From positions 2,170,001 to 2,234,000 of the forward strand of contig LSAX01000008.1 in NCBI GenBank assembly GCA_001557505.1: a stretch of DNA of 64,000 nt. The letters run 5' to 3'. Every line of letters starts with the position of its first letter. The first letter of the stretch is position 1. Origin of the DNA: Reticulascus tulasneorum. Lineage: Eukaryota; Ascomycota; Sordariomycetes; Glomerellales; Reticulascaceae. Shown piece by piece: positions 43,057 to 52,257 of the stretch. Made by a program: the position numbers and the translations under genes. The notes below the pieces were generated by a model. The model worked only from the letters and a program-made list of their open reading frames with translations. It ran no database searches and was not told where the DNA came from.

Positions 43057-45860
43057 CTACTCTACCTGGTGAGAATTCTTCACCAGCCTCAACAGTTCCC
43101 GTAGGTTCTGGCAATTCTCCCAACCATCGCTGGCAACCAGTTCTTCCACCTCCTCCGCGCTAGGCCAGTGTACCCTGTGGCCGTCCTGTGTTTCCAATGC
43201 GCGGACGCTCTCCCTGAGCGGCGTTACGACCTCGGCGTCGAGCATAGGTTCCCCGAAAGCCCTGAACGTGCGAAGAGCTCTCCCGACATACTTGACATCC
43301 TGAACAGTGTCCAGGCCCCTTGCCCGCTTCTGCTGGAACCACCGGTCGGTGATCCAGCGCAGGTGGCGGGCCATCTCGTCGAAATCGCCCAGGAAGGCCA
43401 GCGCCCGCATGTAGAGGTGGACGTGGATGCCGCGGACCGGGTTGGACGGCTCGTCCAGGACGCCCTGGAGCCGCTCATGCCCGGACACGTGGGTGGCGCT
43501 GAGCGTCTTCCATGCATATTTTAGGCCGCTCCTGCTGTTGCGCATGGTCTGGAGGACGCTGTTGGGGACATTTTTCGAATGAAACCTGCCATCCACCGAC
43601 GACTCGGGCTGATCCGACAGGGCATACAGCGACAACAGCACATCACTGTGGCGCTCGGGGGTCTGTAATTTGGCGATCATCATGGGTAGCCTGGCGAATA
43701 TAGGCTGCTGGACGGCCTCCGCGAAGAGCTCGAACATGGTCGTGTTGATCCCGCAGCGGTCAGTAGCCAGCTGGAAAACCTCCATAAACAGGTCCATGAC
43801 CTGGATCGTGTTATACTGGGGCTCTTCCTTGCCGAGCATTATGTTGGGCCGAGACAGCGCCCGCAAAAGCATCTCCCATGCGGCCGCGGCACCGTCCGCG
43901 AAGACGGGAAGCTCGGACAGCATCTTGGTGAGGGTCAGGGCATAGCGGATCCGGTAGAATTCCCGTGGGAAGACTTTGGGTGCGGTGTTGGCGGTGCGGT
44001 TCGGCTGCTTCCGACAAAGCAGGTCGATAAACGCCAGGAGGACGCCGCGGGGGACTCTGCCCAGCAGCGAGGCGCGGGGCTTCTCGAGCGTCACGAAACT
44101 CTGCGTGAGGGCCGATATCACGTCTGCTTCCATCGTGCTGTGCTGGATATACTTGACCGCCTGCTTGATGGTGGGCGCATTGCGGATGAGGACGATGAGA
44201 CAGATGCCCTCGAGCCGCATGCCGGTCCTGAGCAGCTCTTCCACCAGGCTCCCGGTGCTGGGCGGGCTTATACGAGCCTTCTCAAAGTCGCTAAGGGTCG
44301 TGTCGTCGTACGGAGCCGTCTCTCTCCCATCGCCTGGGAGGTTGTCGTGGTGGGGGCTGGCGGGGTCGACGACGAGTTTCAGCAGCATCTGGGCGTACAC
44401 TTCCATGTCCGGCTTCATGTGCGGCTCTGGAGGATCGCGGAACGCGGCCCATGCTTCTTCCGCGTTCCGGGTGGCTCTGACCTGTGCGGCCCATACCGAC
44501 GAAGCGGTGGCCTGTGACTTACGAGCGGGCAGGACGGCCCGGGTCTGGATGGTCGGCGAGCCGTCCGCAGCTATGCCGCCGAGAGCATCGATGACGCGGT
44601 CGATGCCGTCTTTGGAGTAGCCCGAGTCCTGCATCATGATGCCGGCCCGCACGGCGCGACTGTAGTAGTCTTCCGGCTGCACATTCTCTTCCATGCCGTC
44701 CCGGGCTATCCTGTAAGGCGGCCAGGTCTTGGCGAGGATGGTGGCGGTGTCCCGTTCCGAGTCCAGCTTTCTCATCGCGAGCAGGACTCGCCGGATCGCT
44801 TGGTAGCTGGCCTTCTCCATGACCAAGGGCGAATCCAGCTTCGAGGACAGCGACAGCATAACCGTGATGGCATGCCAGTTGAGATGCACATTACTGTAGG
44901 GGTCTTTCGCGGTAGGGTTCGAGAAGGCGGCGATGGCGGCGTTGAAGACCCCGCACTGCGTCTGGTAGAACCGCCCAGGCTGATTTCGGGACTTCGGGGC
45001 GTTTTGGACGTACGCGGCTGCTAGGTGCGCCACATCCACCAGTGCTTGTGGCAGGAGTCGGCGGGAGTGGTAGGATAGCCTGGCGAGCAGTGCCTTGAAA
45101 GAGTCTGGCGTCATGTTTAGGGCGGGAGTGAGAGCACGTCGCACGGAGCCGAAGGACCCGGACGACGGGGGAAGGCCTTCCCTCGAATACCACCTGACGC
45201 AGTAGGCCAGGAGCCCGCGAAGCGACTCGGGCTTCTTGAAGAGTGACGATTTGTCGAGCACGTTCATGAGGACGAATATCGGCTTGTGGTGCTCCTGGGA
45301 CAAGAATCTCGTGACTCGTTCGTCCGCGCTGTCTGGCGTCAAGACCCACAGCCAGTGGCGGACATTTTCCACAGAGTATCCCTTGTAAGCGAGGCGGTTG
45401 AGCGTCATGGCCCATTTAACGTTGCTGCAGAGCCATTCCTGCAGCTGCGGATGAACTTCTGCGGCGTCACGGAGGGCCATTTGGGCTGTGATGACGGGAA
45501 GACGGTCGCTCGATAGCTCGGCCAAGCTCTTGACCTCGTGCAGGTGCCCCAGCTCCTTCCCTGGGTCCCGCCGGATTGCCACAGCCAGGTTGAGCAACGA
45601 AGTCAATTGAGAGAATTGGACGGCTTGCCTCCCAGAGCGGGCAGGAGCTCGCGGCGCTCGAAGGGGGGCCCATTCGAGCCGGGGTGAAGGATTCTCGGCC
45701 GCATTGGTGGACTGAAGGCGGAGAGCATGTCTCGGGAGCTGGTCAACGTTTAGCTTGGAAGGGGCATCTTTCTTCGATAACTTACCGCAGACCACCGAGG
45801 GGAGCAAGCCCGGACGGGGAGCTTTGCTAGGGTGGAAATATGCGACCTGGGCAACCGCAT
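43057..45860 (-). CDS. Large nuclear-encoded mitochondrial protein, helical-repeat type
   Basis: The long frame begins without ATG. A short first exon (45786-45860) supplies it: MRLPRSHISTLAKLPVRACS then PRWSA, followed by a 47 bp intron (GTAAGT...GCTAAAC...GACCAG) and exon 2, 43057-45738. The product is 918 aa. The N-terminus is rich in R, S, L and A with no acidic residues, a textbook mitochondrial presequence. The body is alpha-helical throughout with no membrane segment and reads like the divergent PPR/helical-repeat proteins that act on mitochondrial RNA. I could not identify PPR units with confidence, so that is inference. It is divergently transcribed from another mitochondrial-protein gene 226 bp away. 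Confidence 0.78.
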
Positions 45861-46086
45861 TGTCCCATCTTTGCAGCTATTCGTACATTTACACGTTGAG
45901 GTGCATGTGCTGTCACGTATCGAAAATCAGGAGCTGTCGCGACATGTCGTTATTTTCTGCCTCACGTGGTGATAAGATAAGGCCCACCTCTGCATCCGCC
46001 CGTGCATCAACATCCGCTCCCATCGTCAGCTAAATTGCGTGGGTAGCTGCTTCTACTCGAGATTCCAATGGCGCCGAATCCTCACA
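45861..46086. promoter_or_regulatory. Bidirectional promoter region of two mitochondrial-protein genes
   Basis: The 226 bp between the two start codons must serve both genes. No TATA box is obvious. Shared control is plausible but not shown. Confidence 0.5.
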
Positions 46087-47325
46087 ATGAGGCCATGCCA
46101 GCAGAAACTAGCGGCAGCTCTCAAACGCGGCATACACACGACGCCGCTGGTGCCAGTCACGAGGCGTCCGCAGCGAAACTTCCACCGAACCACGGCAGCT
46201 AGCCTACCACGCAAGCGCAACTTCTTCACCTCGAACGTTTTCCTGTCTCAGAACCCCTCCGAAGCTTCAGTATCGTTGCAGAGCTCGAAAGGCAATGGGG
46301 GACCCGCCAGCGCGGTAAAACGCAAAACTCAGCGCTCAGCTGGCGCGAAAAATTCACTCCGGAGGGTCGCAATCATCGCCCAGCGTCCCGGCCATCGCAG
46401 CCCGGAAAATGGCGTCGGCGAGCCATCCGACATTGACTCGTCGAACATGATCAGCGCCGTTTGCCTGGCCGAGGCTTTCGACATGAACGCGGTGTTGGAT
46501 GCGCTCCAGGCGCACGGCTTCGACATCGATCCGGATAACGCAGGCTTCGAAGCGAGCGAGGTGGTGCATGCCCGAGGAGTCAACGGCGGGGACATCTTCG
46601 TGTTCCCGTCCGGCACCGTCGTCACCTGGTCCCTGCCTCCCGATGTGGTGACGAAGCAGCTGCTCAGGGCCGCCGAGGTGCCTCTGACGCCGTCGCTGCG
46701 AGAGTTCGAGGACCTGGAGTACAGGGCCGATCCCGACAGGGAGACGAGCAGCATGAAGGGGGACGTCGTCGTGTTGGGAACGAAGCTGGAAGAGCGAGAC
46801 GGGGACCGGCAGGACACGACGCTCGCCAAGATTGCATTCTCGTCTGGCCTGGCGCGGAGCACCAAGCTGGCAGTGCTGGAGAGCGCGCTGATGGCGTACT
46901 TTGAGAGCACCAGACACATCCCGGCGATTCTATCCAAGGGCTCCGGTCTCCCGCTTGGCAGGAAATTCATCCTCCAGAAGACGGGCGAACTGCTCAGCCT
47001 GCGGGCGAGGCTGAACCACTACTCCGAGCTCACCGACTCCCTACCGGACATTTTCTGGGACAGCCGATCAGAGCTCGGGCTGGAGGGGTACTACGACCAG
47101 GTCGGACGGGCATTAGATGTCAACGTTCGCATCCGGACACTCAACCAGAAGATGGACTATGCGCAGGAGATCGCCACGGTGCTGCGAGAGATGTCCAGCG
47201 AGCAACACGGCACCCGGTTGGAGTGGATCATCATCCTGCTCATCGCCGTCGAGGTCGTCTTCGAGGTGAGGAGGATTGTGTTGGAAAAGATGCTGGAGAA
47301 GGAGCTAGAAAGGAATGCTGCTTGA
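46087..47325 (+). CDS. DUF155 family protein (RMD1/RMND1/MRX10-like), mitochondrial
   Basis: Intronless, 412 aa from ATG 46087 (MRPCQQKLAAALKRGIHTTP). The frame upstream has no ATG. Residues 1-60 are basic and Ser/Arg-rich, as in a mitochondrial presequence. The DUF155 domain (about 120-370) shows VCLAEAFDMNAVLDALQAHG, DIFVFPSGTVVTWSLP, LAKIAFSSGLARSTKLAVLE then SAL, and GRKFILQKTGELLSLRARLN. One C-terminal membrane helix (WIIILLIAVEVVFEV) is present. The human relative RMND1 and yeast Mrx10 are inner-membrane proteins linked to mitochondrial translation, so the same role is likely here. It fits its divergent mitochondrial neighbour. The gene is intact. Confidence 0.92.
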   Translation: MRPCQQKLAAALKRGIHTTPLVPVTRRPQRNFHRTTAASLPRKRNFFTSNVFLSQNPSEASVSLQSSKGNGGPASAVKRKTQRSAGAKNSLRRVAIIAQRPGHRSPENGVGEPSDIDSSNMISAVCLAEAFDMNAVLDALQAHGFDIDPDNAGFEASEVVHARGVNGGDIFVFPSGTVVTWSLPPDVVTKQLLRAAEVPLTPSLREFEDLEYRADPDRETSSMKGDVVVLGTKLEERDGDRQDTTLAKIAFSSGLARSTKLAVLESALMAYFESTRHIPAILSKGSGLPLGRKFILQKTGELLSLRARLNHYSELTDSLPDIFWDSRSELGLEGYYDQVGRALDVNVRIRTLNQKMDYAQEIATVLREMSSEQHGTRLEWIIILLIAVEVVFEVRRIVLEKMLEKELERNAA

Positions 47326-47812
47326 ATGCACGTTACCATGTATATAGCCATGTTCGAGATAGACCATAGCCGGCCGCAGATACCCAACTCTTAGATACCC
47401 GATTGCGTCGTGACATTTGATTGCGTACATGATACGATGGTTCTTACGTGGCGATTGGAGATGCCAGACGTGCCTGAGGAGTTGTTAGAGGAAGCGGTTC
47501 GACAGCTGCGCAGAGCTCCAGCTGAGGGCGTAGCAAATCCATAGGTTTCTTAGCTTCCGGCTCGAGATCGCCGCAGAACCGTGGTACATTCATAGCTACG
47601 TGGTTGTCGATAGAAATTAGAGATAGCCTGCGATACTAACAAGCTTCGTTTCGTACCATGGTCGCCGTAACCTCGTGTCGGTTCCCAGTGCTTACAAACC
47701 TACCAAAAAATGTGCAAACGTATAAATTCGAACCCTCCGTCACAGACGGCTCGGCGACCTTTAAATAAAACTTATGCACCACCTGCACCTACTCGCCTTG
47801 GCTTAAGTCAAA
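47326..47812. promoter_or_regulatory. Intergenic region with TATA-like element
   Basis: TATAAA at 47721-47726 lies 87 bp before the ATG at 47813. A second A/T-rich element (TTTAAATAAAA) is nearer. No gene is seen. Confidence 0.4.
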
Positions 47813-48709
47813 ATGTCAAGCCCCTCCAGATTGCGTTCCAAAGATAAGAGCCATGCGGGTTTCGTAGGGCAGGGAGGTGCAGGGAGGAGAAGATACGGTT
47901 CCAGTCTCCAGGTAGACTTGGACTACATCTCGAACCCTGATGTTTGGCGCGTCTTCTCATATAGTGAGGGAGAGCGGCCATCGCCAAACTCGCAAGCTAC
48001 GACTTCATATGAGGCATGCTCACGACTCGAGATGGGAACTACGACAGCACCACAACGTGGGGACAAGAGCACTTTAAATGCGGCATCGAAAGTCAAGTTA
48101 TCTTCGGAGGAGTGGGCACAAGCTATGAGTGAGATGTCGCCGCTTACAAAGTGCCGTCCGAGAGGTCTCGTGCCAACCTCCAGAGATGATGGACATGAAA
48201 GTGACTGGGACGCCGACTTTGTGTTGATCAGGCAGGACCGTCCTATCTGGGAGAGCCAGACTTTCGGACCGCGACGGGCCGGGACGCCATTTTGTGTATC
48301 CATCACTTCCGAAGACGTCCGTTCGCCGCTGGATGCCAGGAAGATCGCTGCAAGAAAGGTCCTCGCCTCGATCCGGGAGGCCATGGCTGATGGGAAACAC
48401 CACACAGCAGCGACTCTTTGGGAGCTGGAGCCTTTCACGCCATCTGCTGTAATATGTCAAAATAGCAGTGATGCATCGGATCTCGCAGGGGACCCGAAAG
48501 TGCGGAGGATTGAAGAAGCTATCGTCAGGATTCGAAGCCACATCAGTGAGGAGCCGGTTGGTCGGCATCAAGAGACTTCGACGCGTCTATTAGGGTTCTT
48601 GAACATGGCCGAGGAGATATTTATGGCCGACGAGTGGGACAATTGTGAAGAGAGTGACGACGAGGACAGACTTGGGGAGTTCAGCATGGTTGACGCGGTT
48701 GATAATTGA
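47813..48709 (+). CDS. Hypothetical protein, 298 aa
   Basis: Intronless ORF from ATG 47813 (gtcaaaATGT). No signal peptide, membrane helix or known domain is recognised. The N-terminal third is S/R-rich and disordered. A central block (ADFVLIRQDRPIWESQTFG) and a helical region (ARKIAARKVLASIREAMADG) look structured, and the C-terminus is strongly acidic. An upstream TATA-like element and good codon order support a real gene. The function is unknown. It may be lineage specific although it lies in the core-like part of the window. Confidence 0.55.
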   Translation: MSSPSRLRSKDKSHAGFVGQGGAGRRRYGSSLQVDLDYISNPDVWRVFSYSEGERPSPNSQATTSYEACSRLEMGTTTAPQRGDKSTLNAASKVKLSSEEWAQAMSEMSPLTKCRPRGLVPTSRDDGHESDWDADFVLIRQDRPIWESQTFGPRRAGTPFCVSITSEDVRSPLDARKIAARKVLASIREAMADGKHHTAATLWELEPFTPSAVICQNSSDASDLAGDPKVRRIEEAIVRIRSHISEEPVGRHQETSTRLLGFLNMAEEIFMADEWDNCEESDDEDRLGEFSMVDAVDN

Positions 48710-48942
48710 GCACGTGTACTGCGTGAACGGGTAATGGCATGTGTAGCATCAAGTCAAGTATCTACAACGAAGAGCCCACTTATATCGCCATGCAGCTAGC
48801 TGCCTGCTACTTGATGAATACCTGGTTAGGCAACTTGCCCCAGATGGCCCAGAAAGGTATCCAGGCCAACTTAAGCGCCAACTGTTGGTTCTTGATAGCC
48901 CCTTCCCTCATCTGCATCAAGAATCTAATTTCATCGGGGACC

Positions 48943-49233
48943 TCATGCCAGGATGAATGGGCCCTCGTAGCGTAAGCCAGCGACTTCGCGGACAACAGCT
49001 CTGCAATGGCAAGGGCTTGGATCTTGGTTGTCTGGGGGCATTAGTTTCGACTTGTCCTGCCTCTTCATCGCGACTTCTTTATCACAGTCGTAGCAGCGAG
49101 CAACCGAGCGGGTCGAGCGGTCGAGCGTGAAGTTGGGCACGACATCTGGCCATTGTTCGTGGATGTCACCAGGACTCGGCCGAGTGCGCATTTCCCGCTG
49201 GCAAGCAGGGCACTGTTTGGGAGGTTGAGACAT
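48943..49233 (-). CDS. Small Cys-rich putative zinc-ribbon protein
   Basis: Intronless, 96 aa from ATG 49233 (MSQPPKQCPACQREMRT). Two CxxC knuckles (CPAC and, 45 residues later, CYDC) would suit a zinc ribbon, and a further CHC lies near the C-terminus. An in-frame codon further upstream adds only a few residues. Cysteine spacing is the only support, and the frame could be chance. No family is recognised. Confidence 0.4.
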   Translation of the reverse strand: MSQPPKQCPACQREMRTRPSPGDIHEQWPDVVPNFTLDRSTRSVARCYDCDKEVAMKRQDKSKLMPPDNQDPSPCHCRAVVREVAGLRYEGPFILA

Positions 49234-49957
49234 ACGTGAATTACGACGTAGAAGAACCAAAAACAAATGGCCACCCTCTTAAAGGCGATGGCATCGGACA
49301 GTCTTGTACAGCGCCTGCTCGTCAATCAGCGACAGCCTCCAACAGTCCATGGCCACAGCTACGCTCTACACATGGCTACTCATATGTATCGTTACAAAAA
49401 TTTCTCTGGCGCCAACTCAGCGAAAGCTGCTACAGGTCAGAGGGTAAGAGAACGAAGCTTGATCTTTCCTTCCGTTTCCCCTCCAGAACAGCCATGGTGG
49501 ATTGAAAGCCGGAGTGAATAGGAAGGATTGTGTTTTATGTGAAGAGAAAAAGAAGAAACAGACAAAGAAGCTCACAAGAAATTCTTGAAATACGTTTCAG
49601 GGCACGGACCAGGCTGGGATCCAGGGCAGCCACAGGCGCCACAGTGGCTGGAGTGGCGACAAGCTTCTCAGGCCACTGCTGCCCGTTTTAGCGCGGGGCA
49701 ATATGATAGCGGTGAAAGAGGCACCGAACTGGGCCAATAGAGCGTAGGTGAATGCGGGACCCCTCTATAATGCATCCGTGTCGTGTGTGGTGCCCCTCTT
49801 CAGATGCTTGACTCCCCCTCCATGAGATTGCTGTGTTGGCAGACATCTTCCCGTTGACACCGTTCTTCCCCCTTCCCAGCAAGACAAAGATCAAGCCATT
49901 ACCCTCCGAGCACATCACCAAAACATCCCACTTCCAACCCCGCATCCATCAGTCAAG
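49234..49957. other. Intergenic region
   Basis: A short plus-strand ORF (ATG 49267, 84 codons) has no recognisable features. The last 150 bp (C-rich) form the promoter of the PDAP1-like gene. Confidence 0.45.
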
Positions 49958-50799
49958 ATGCCCGCCGGTGGACAGCCAGGTTCCAACTCCCGCGGCCGCG
50001 GTGGGAAGTTCAGAAAGTTCACTCGAGGAGGTACGAAATGACGAGGCAGCTTGGGAGTCAGAGACTAACGTTCGCAGGCGGCAAGCATTTCTCCAAGAAT
50101 CTACGACCCCTCGACGCTGATGGCAACGAAATCAGCATGTGGAGCGCGGATGCAAAGAAGGACGAGGACGACGAAGACGACGAGGACGAAGAAGAGGACT
50201 CCGAGGAAGACTCCGACGAGGACTCGGACGCGGCCAAGGCGGAGGCCAGCCGTTCAGATCGCAAGCAGGACAAGAAGGCCCGCAAGGAGGCAGCCATAGC
50301 CAAGAAGAAGAGCCAGACCGTCCAGGTCGGCGACCTGCCCTCCAGCTCCGAGGAGGAGGAGAGCGAGGATGACGACATGCCTGCCAACCCCAACCACTCC
50401 AAGGCGGCACGCAACCAGACCAAGCCGCCCCCGACCGTCGAGGAGATTGCCGACGGCGTTAAGAACCTGACCACAGCCAACCGAAAGGAGCGGGAGAGCA
50501 TGGAGGCGCTGCAGGCCAAGGAGAGATACCGAAAGATGCACGAGCAGGGCAAGACGGACGAGGCCAAGGCTGACCTGGCCCGCCTGAGACTCATCCGTGA
50601 GCAGAGAGAAGCCGAGTCTGCCCGGCGATCGGTACGTCCCGTTCTGCCAATCAATTGCGTGTACTGACCGTCCCAGGCCGAGAAGGAAGAGCGAGACGCC
50701 CAGGAGAAAGCCAAGCGGGCTGAGATAGATGCCAAGGACGCGAAGAAGCGCGATGCGGCCATGGGACCTGCCAAGAAGGGCGGCAAGAAGACGAAGTAG
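49958..50799 (+). CDS. PDAP1-like 28 kDa heat- and acid-stable phosphoprotein
   Basis: Three exons: 49958-50030, 50078-50631 and 50677-50799, giving 249 aa. The start [20 protein letters not shown] then FTRGGGKHFS matches the family's conserved R/G/K-rich N-terminus. A long E/D/S tract (codons from about 50155) contains casein-kinase-2-type sites. The conserved PDAP1 block follows: [30 protein letters not shown] then [18 protein letters not shown]. It ends KKGGKKTK. The animal homologue (PDAP1/HASP) is a phosphoprotein found with ribosomal and RNA-processing factors, and the fungal role is little known. The gene is convergent with the membrane-protein gene downstream and appears intact. Confidence 0.92.
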
Positions 50800-50986
50800 A
50801 GGCTGGGGCAGACGCTCGGATACGTCCCCAAGGGTACATCTTCACCATTGTCCTTATCACCTTCGTAGATAGGAGTCCTCGCATAGTACGCTATGGATAT
50901 CAAGAAAACATTGTAGATGTACCTGCTCAGCCGTCCAACTGGCCGCCGTCCAACTAACCCGAGCCAACGCTACCTGCTGGCCCGGT

Positions 50987-52015
50987 CTAATACAGAGGTG
51001 TCCCCACACAATCCTTCCAAAACTTGTCAAAATCAATGCCCTCGGCCTCGAACAAATCCCGTATCTTCTTGGCCGCCTCGACCTGCTTCTCGGCGTCGAA
51101 CCCGCCGGGCTGCGACGATTCGAACTGCACAATCTCAATCCATCGGAAGAAGAGGTCCTCCTTCCCGACGGCGGCCAGCGCATCCCTGAACGCGAACACC
51201 TGTCTTCGCTTCTCGTCCTCCTCCGAGTTTTCGCCGGTCTGCATGTCGAGGGACATCCAGCCGAACTCGTGGTGGTACACCAAGACCACGGTCCTGAACG
51301 CCTCGAGAGCGACCTCATTGCTGTCCGCCAGGGCGTGCGCGTGGATCATGGCCGCCCAATCGAGATCCCACTGGGCGTTCAGCGTGAGGTAGCCGGTCTT
51401 TTCATGCTGGAGCATCGGCGCGGTCGCGAGCCGGATGTTCTTCAACAGCAGCTCCTTGCTGTCCGGCCGCTTGAAGATGTCGCCGAGCTGCTTGTCCCAG
51501 TCCCGGCTGCGTCGGACGTAGATCTCCTTCTCCCTGAAACCGACAGTCCGTCGCCATTTGAAAGGGTTACTATGCGTCCGGCCCAGGAAGAACTCGACCG
51601 GCCACGGCCAGACGAAGACGAACAAAACGAGATCCAGCGTGAGGGAGAAGGCTCGCCTGCCGATCTCCCAACCCAGCTCGCCCCAGGTCAAGTTCGAGAC
51701 GGCGATGTTCGTCTCATTCGGATACCCCATGCCGGACGTGACAATCTTGGCGTAGTAGGGGACGATGACGTACATTCGCCAGAGAAAGAGCAGAGCCGTG
51801 ACCACGTTCATGGCCACCGGGACGAGAAAGATCTTCTTCTTGAAATCCTTCGGTTTGGCATCGATGTGCGTGATATAGACATGTTTCTGGGATAGCTGGC
51901 GGATGAGCGGGTGGAGCACGTCGGCCGGTTTCTTGAAAGGGGCAATGGAAGGTCCTGCATCTTGCGCAGAGTCCGCCTTCGGCTCTGCCTTTGCGATTCT
52001 TTTCTTCGGCGCCAT
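50987..52015 (-). CDS. Conserved fungal two-TM membrane protein
   Basis: Intronless, 342 aa from ATG 52015 (MAPKKRIAKAEPKAD). The longer frame upstream lacks support. Two membrane helices are seen, at about residues 62-90 (FLVPVAMNVVTALLFLWRMY) and 122-145 (FSLTLDLVLFVFVWPWPVEF). A large soluble C-terminal domain with conserved-looking FKWRRTVGFREKEIYVRRSR and VLVYHHEFGWMSLDMQTGE follows. It is probably an ER or mitochondrial membrane protein with both termini on the same side. I recognise no functional family. Its promoter is shared with mitochondrial IF-2, so a mitochondrial site is possible but unproven. Confidence 0.78.
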   Translation of the reverse strand: MAPKKRIAKAEPKADSAQDAGPSIAPFKKPADVLHPLIRQLSQKHVYITHIDAKPKDFKKKIFLVPVAMNVVTALLFLWRMYVIVPYYAKIVTSGMGYPNETNIAVSNLTWGELGWEIGRRAFSLTLDLVLFVFVWPWPVEFFLGRTHSNPFKWRRTVGFREKEIYVRRSRDWDKQLGDIFKRPDSKELLLKNIRLATAPMLQHEKTGYLTLNAQWDLDWAAMIHAHALADSNEVALEAFRTVVLVYHHEFGWMSLDMQTGENSEEDEKRRQVFAFRDALAAVGKEDLFFRWIEIVQFESSQPGGFDAEKQVEAAKKIRDLFEAEGIDFDKFWKDCVGTPLY

Positions 52016-52257
52016 CGTGAAGCTCAGTGGTTTGTGAAAAAATTGAAGCTGAGATTTGCAAACCCGCGCTCTATCCAGAAGGTGAAATGGTATGCCAATA
52101 GACCCCTGTCGCTGGCCCACGGGGAAGCTACGCCGGCCAATCAGATGGCGTCAAAATCGCGGAGAATTGCATGCCGACCTGAGAGGTCGACAAATTTATT
52201 GAACCGAACCAGCTGCAGAATTCATCATCCAATGCTCTGCACAATTCGACCATCAGG
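52016..52257. promoter_or_regulatory. Bidirectional promoter region, membrane protein / mitochondrial IF-2
   Basis: 242 bp between the two ATG codons. No core element was identified. Confidence 0.45.

Noticed and set aside
49267..49521. 84-codon plus-strand ORF with an ATG
   Set aside because: No domain, no codon signal that I can see, and it lies in a promoter-like gap.
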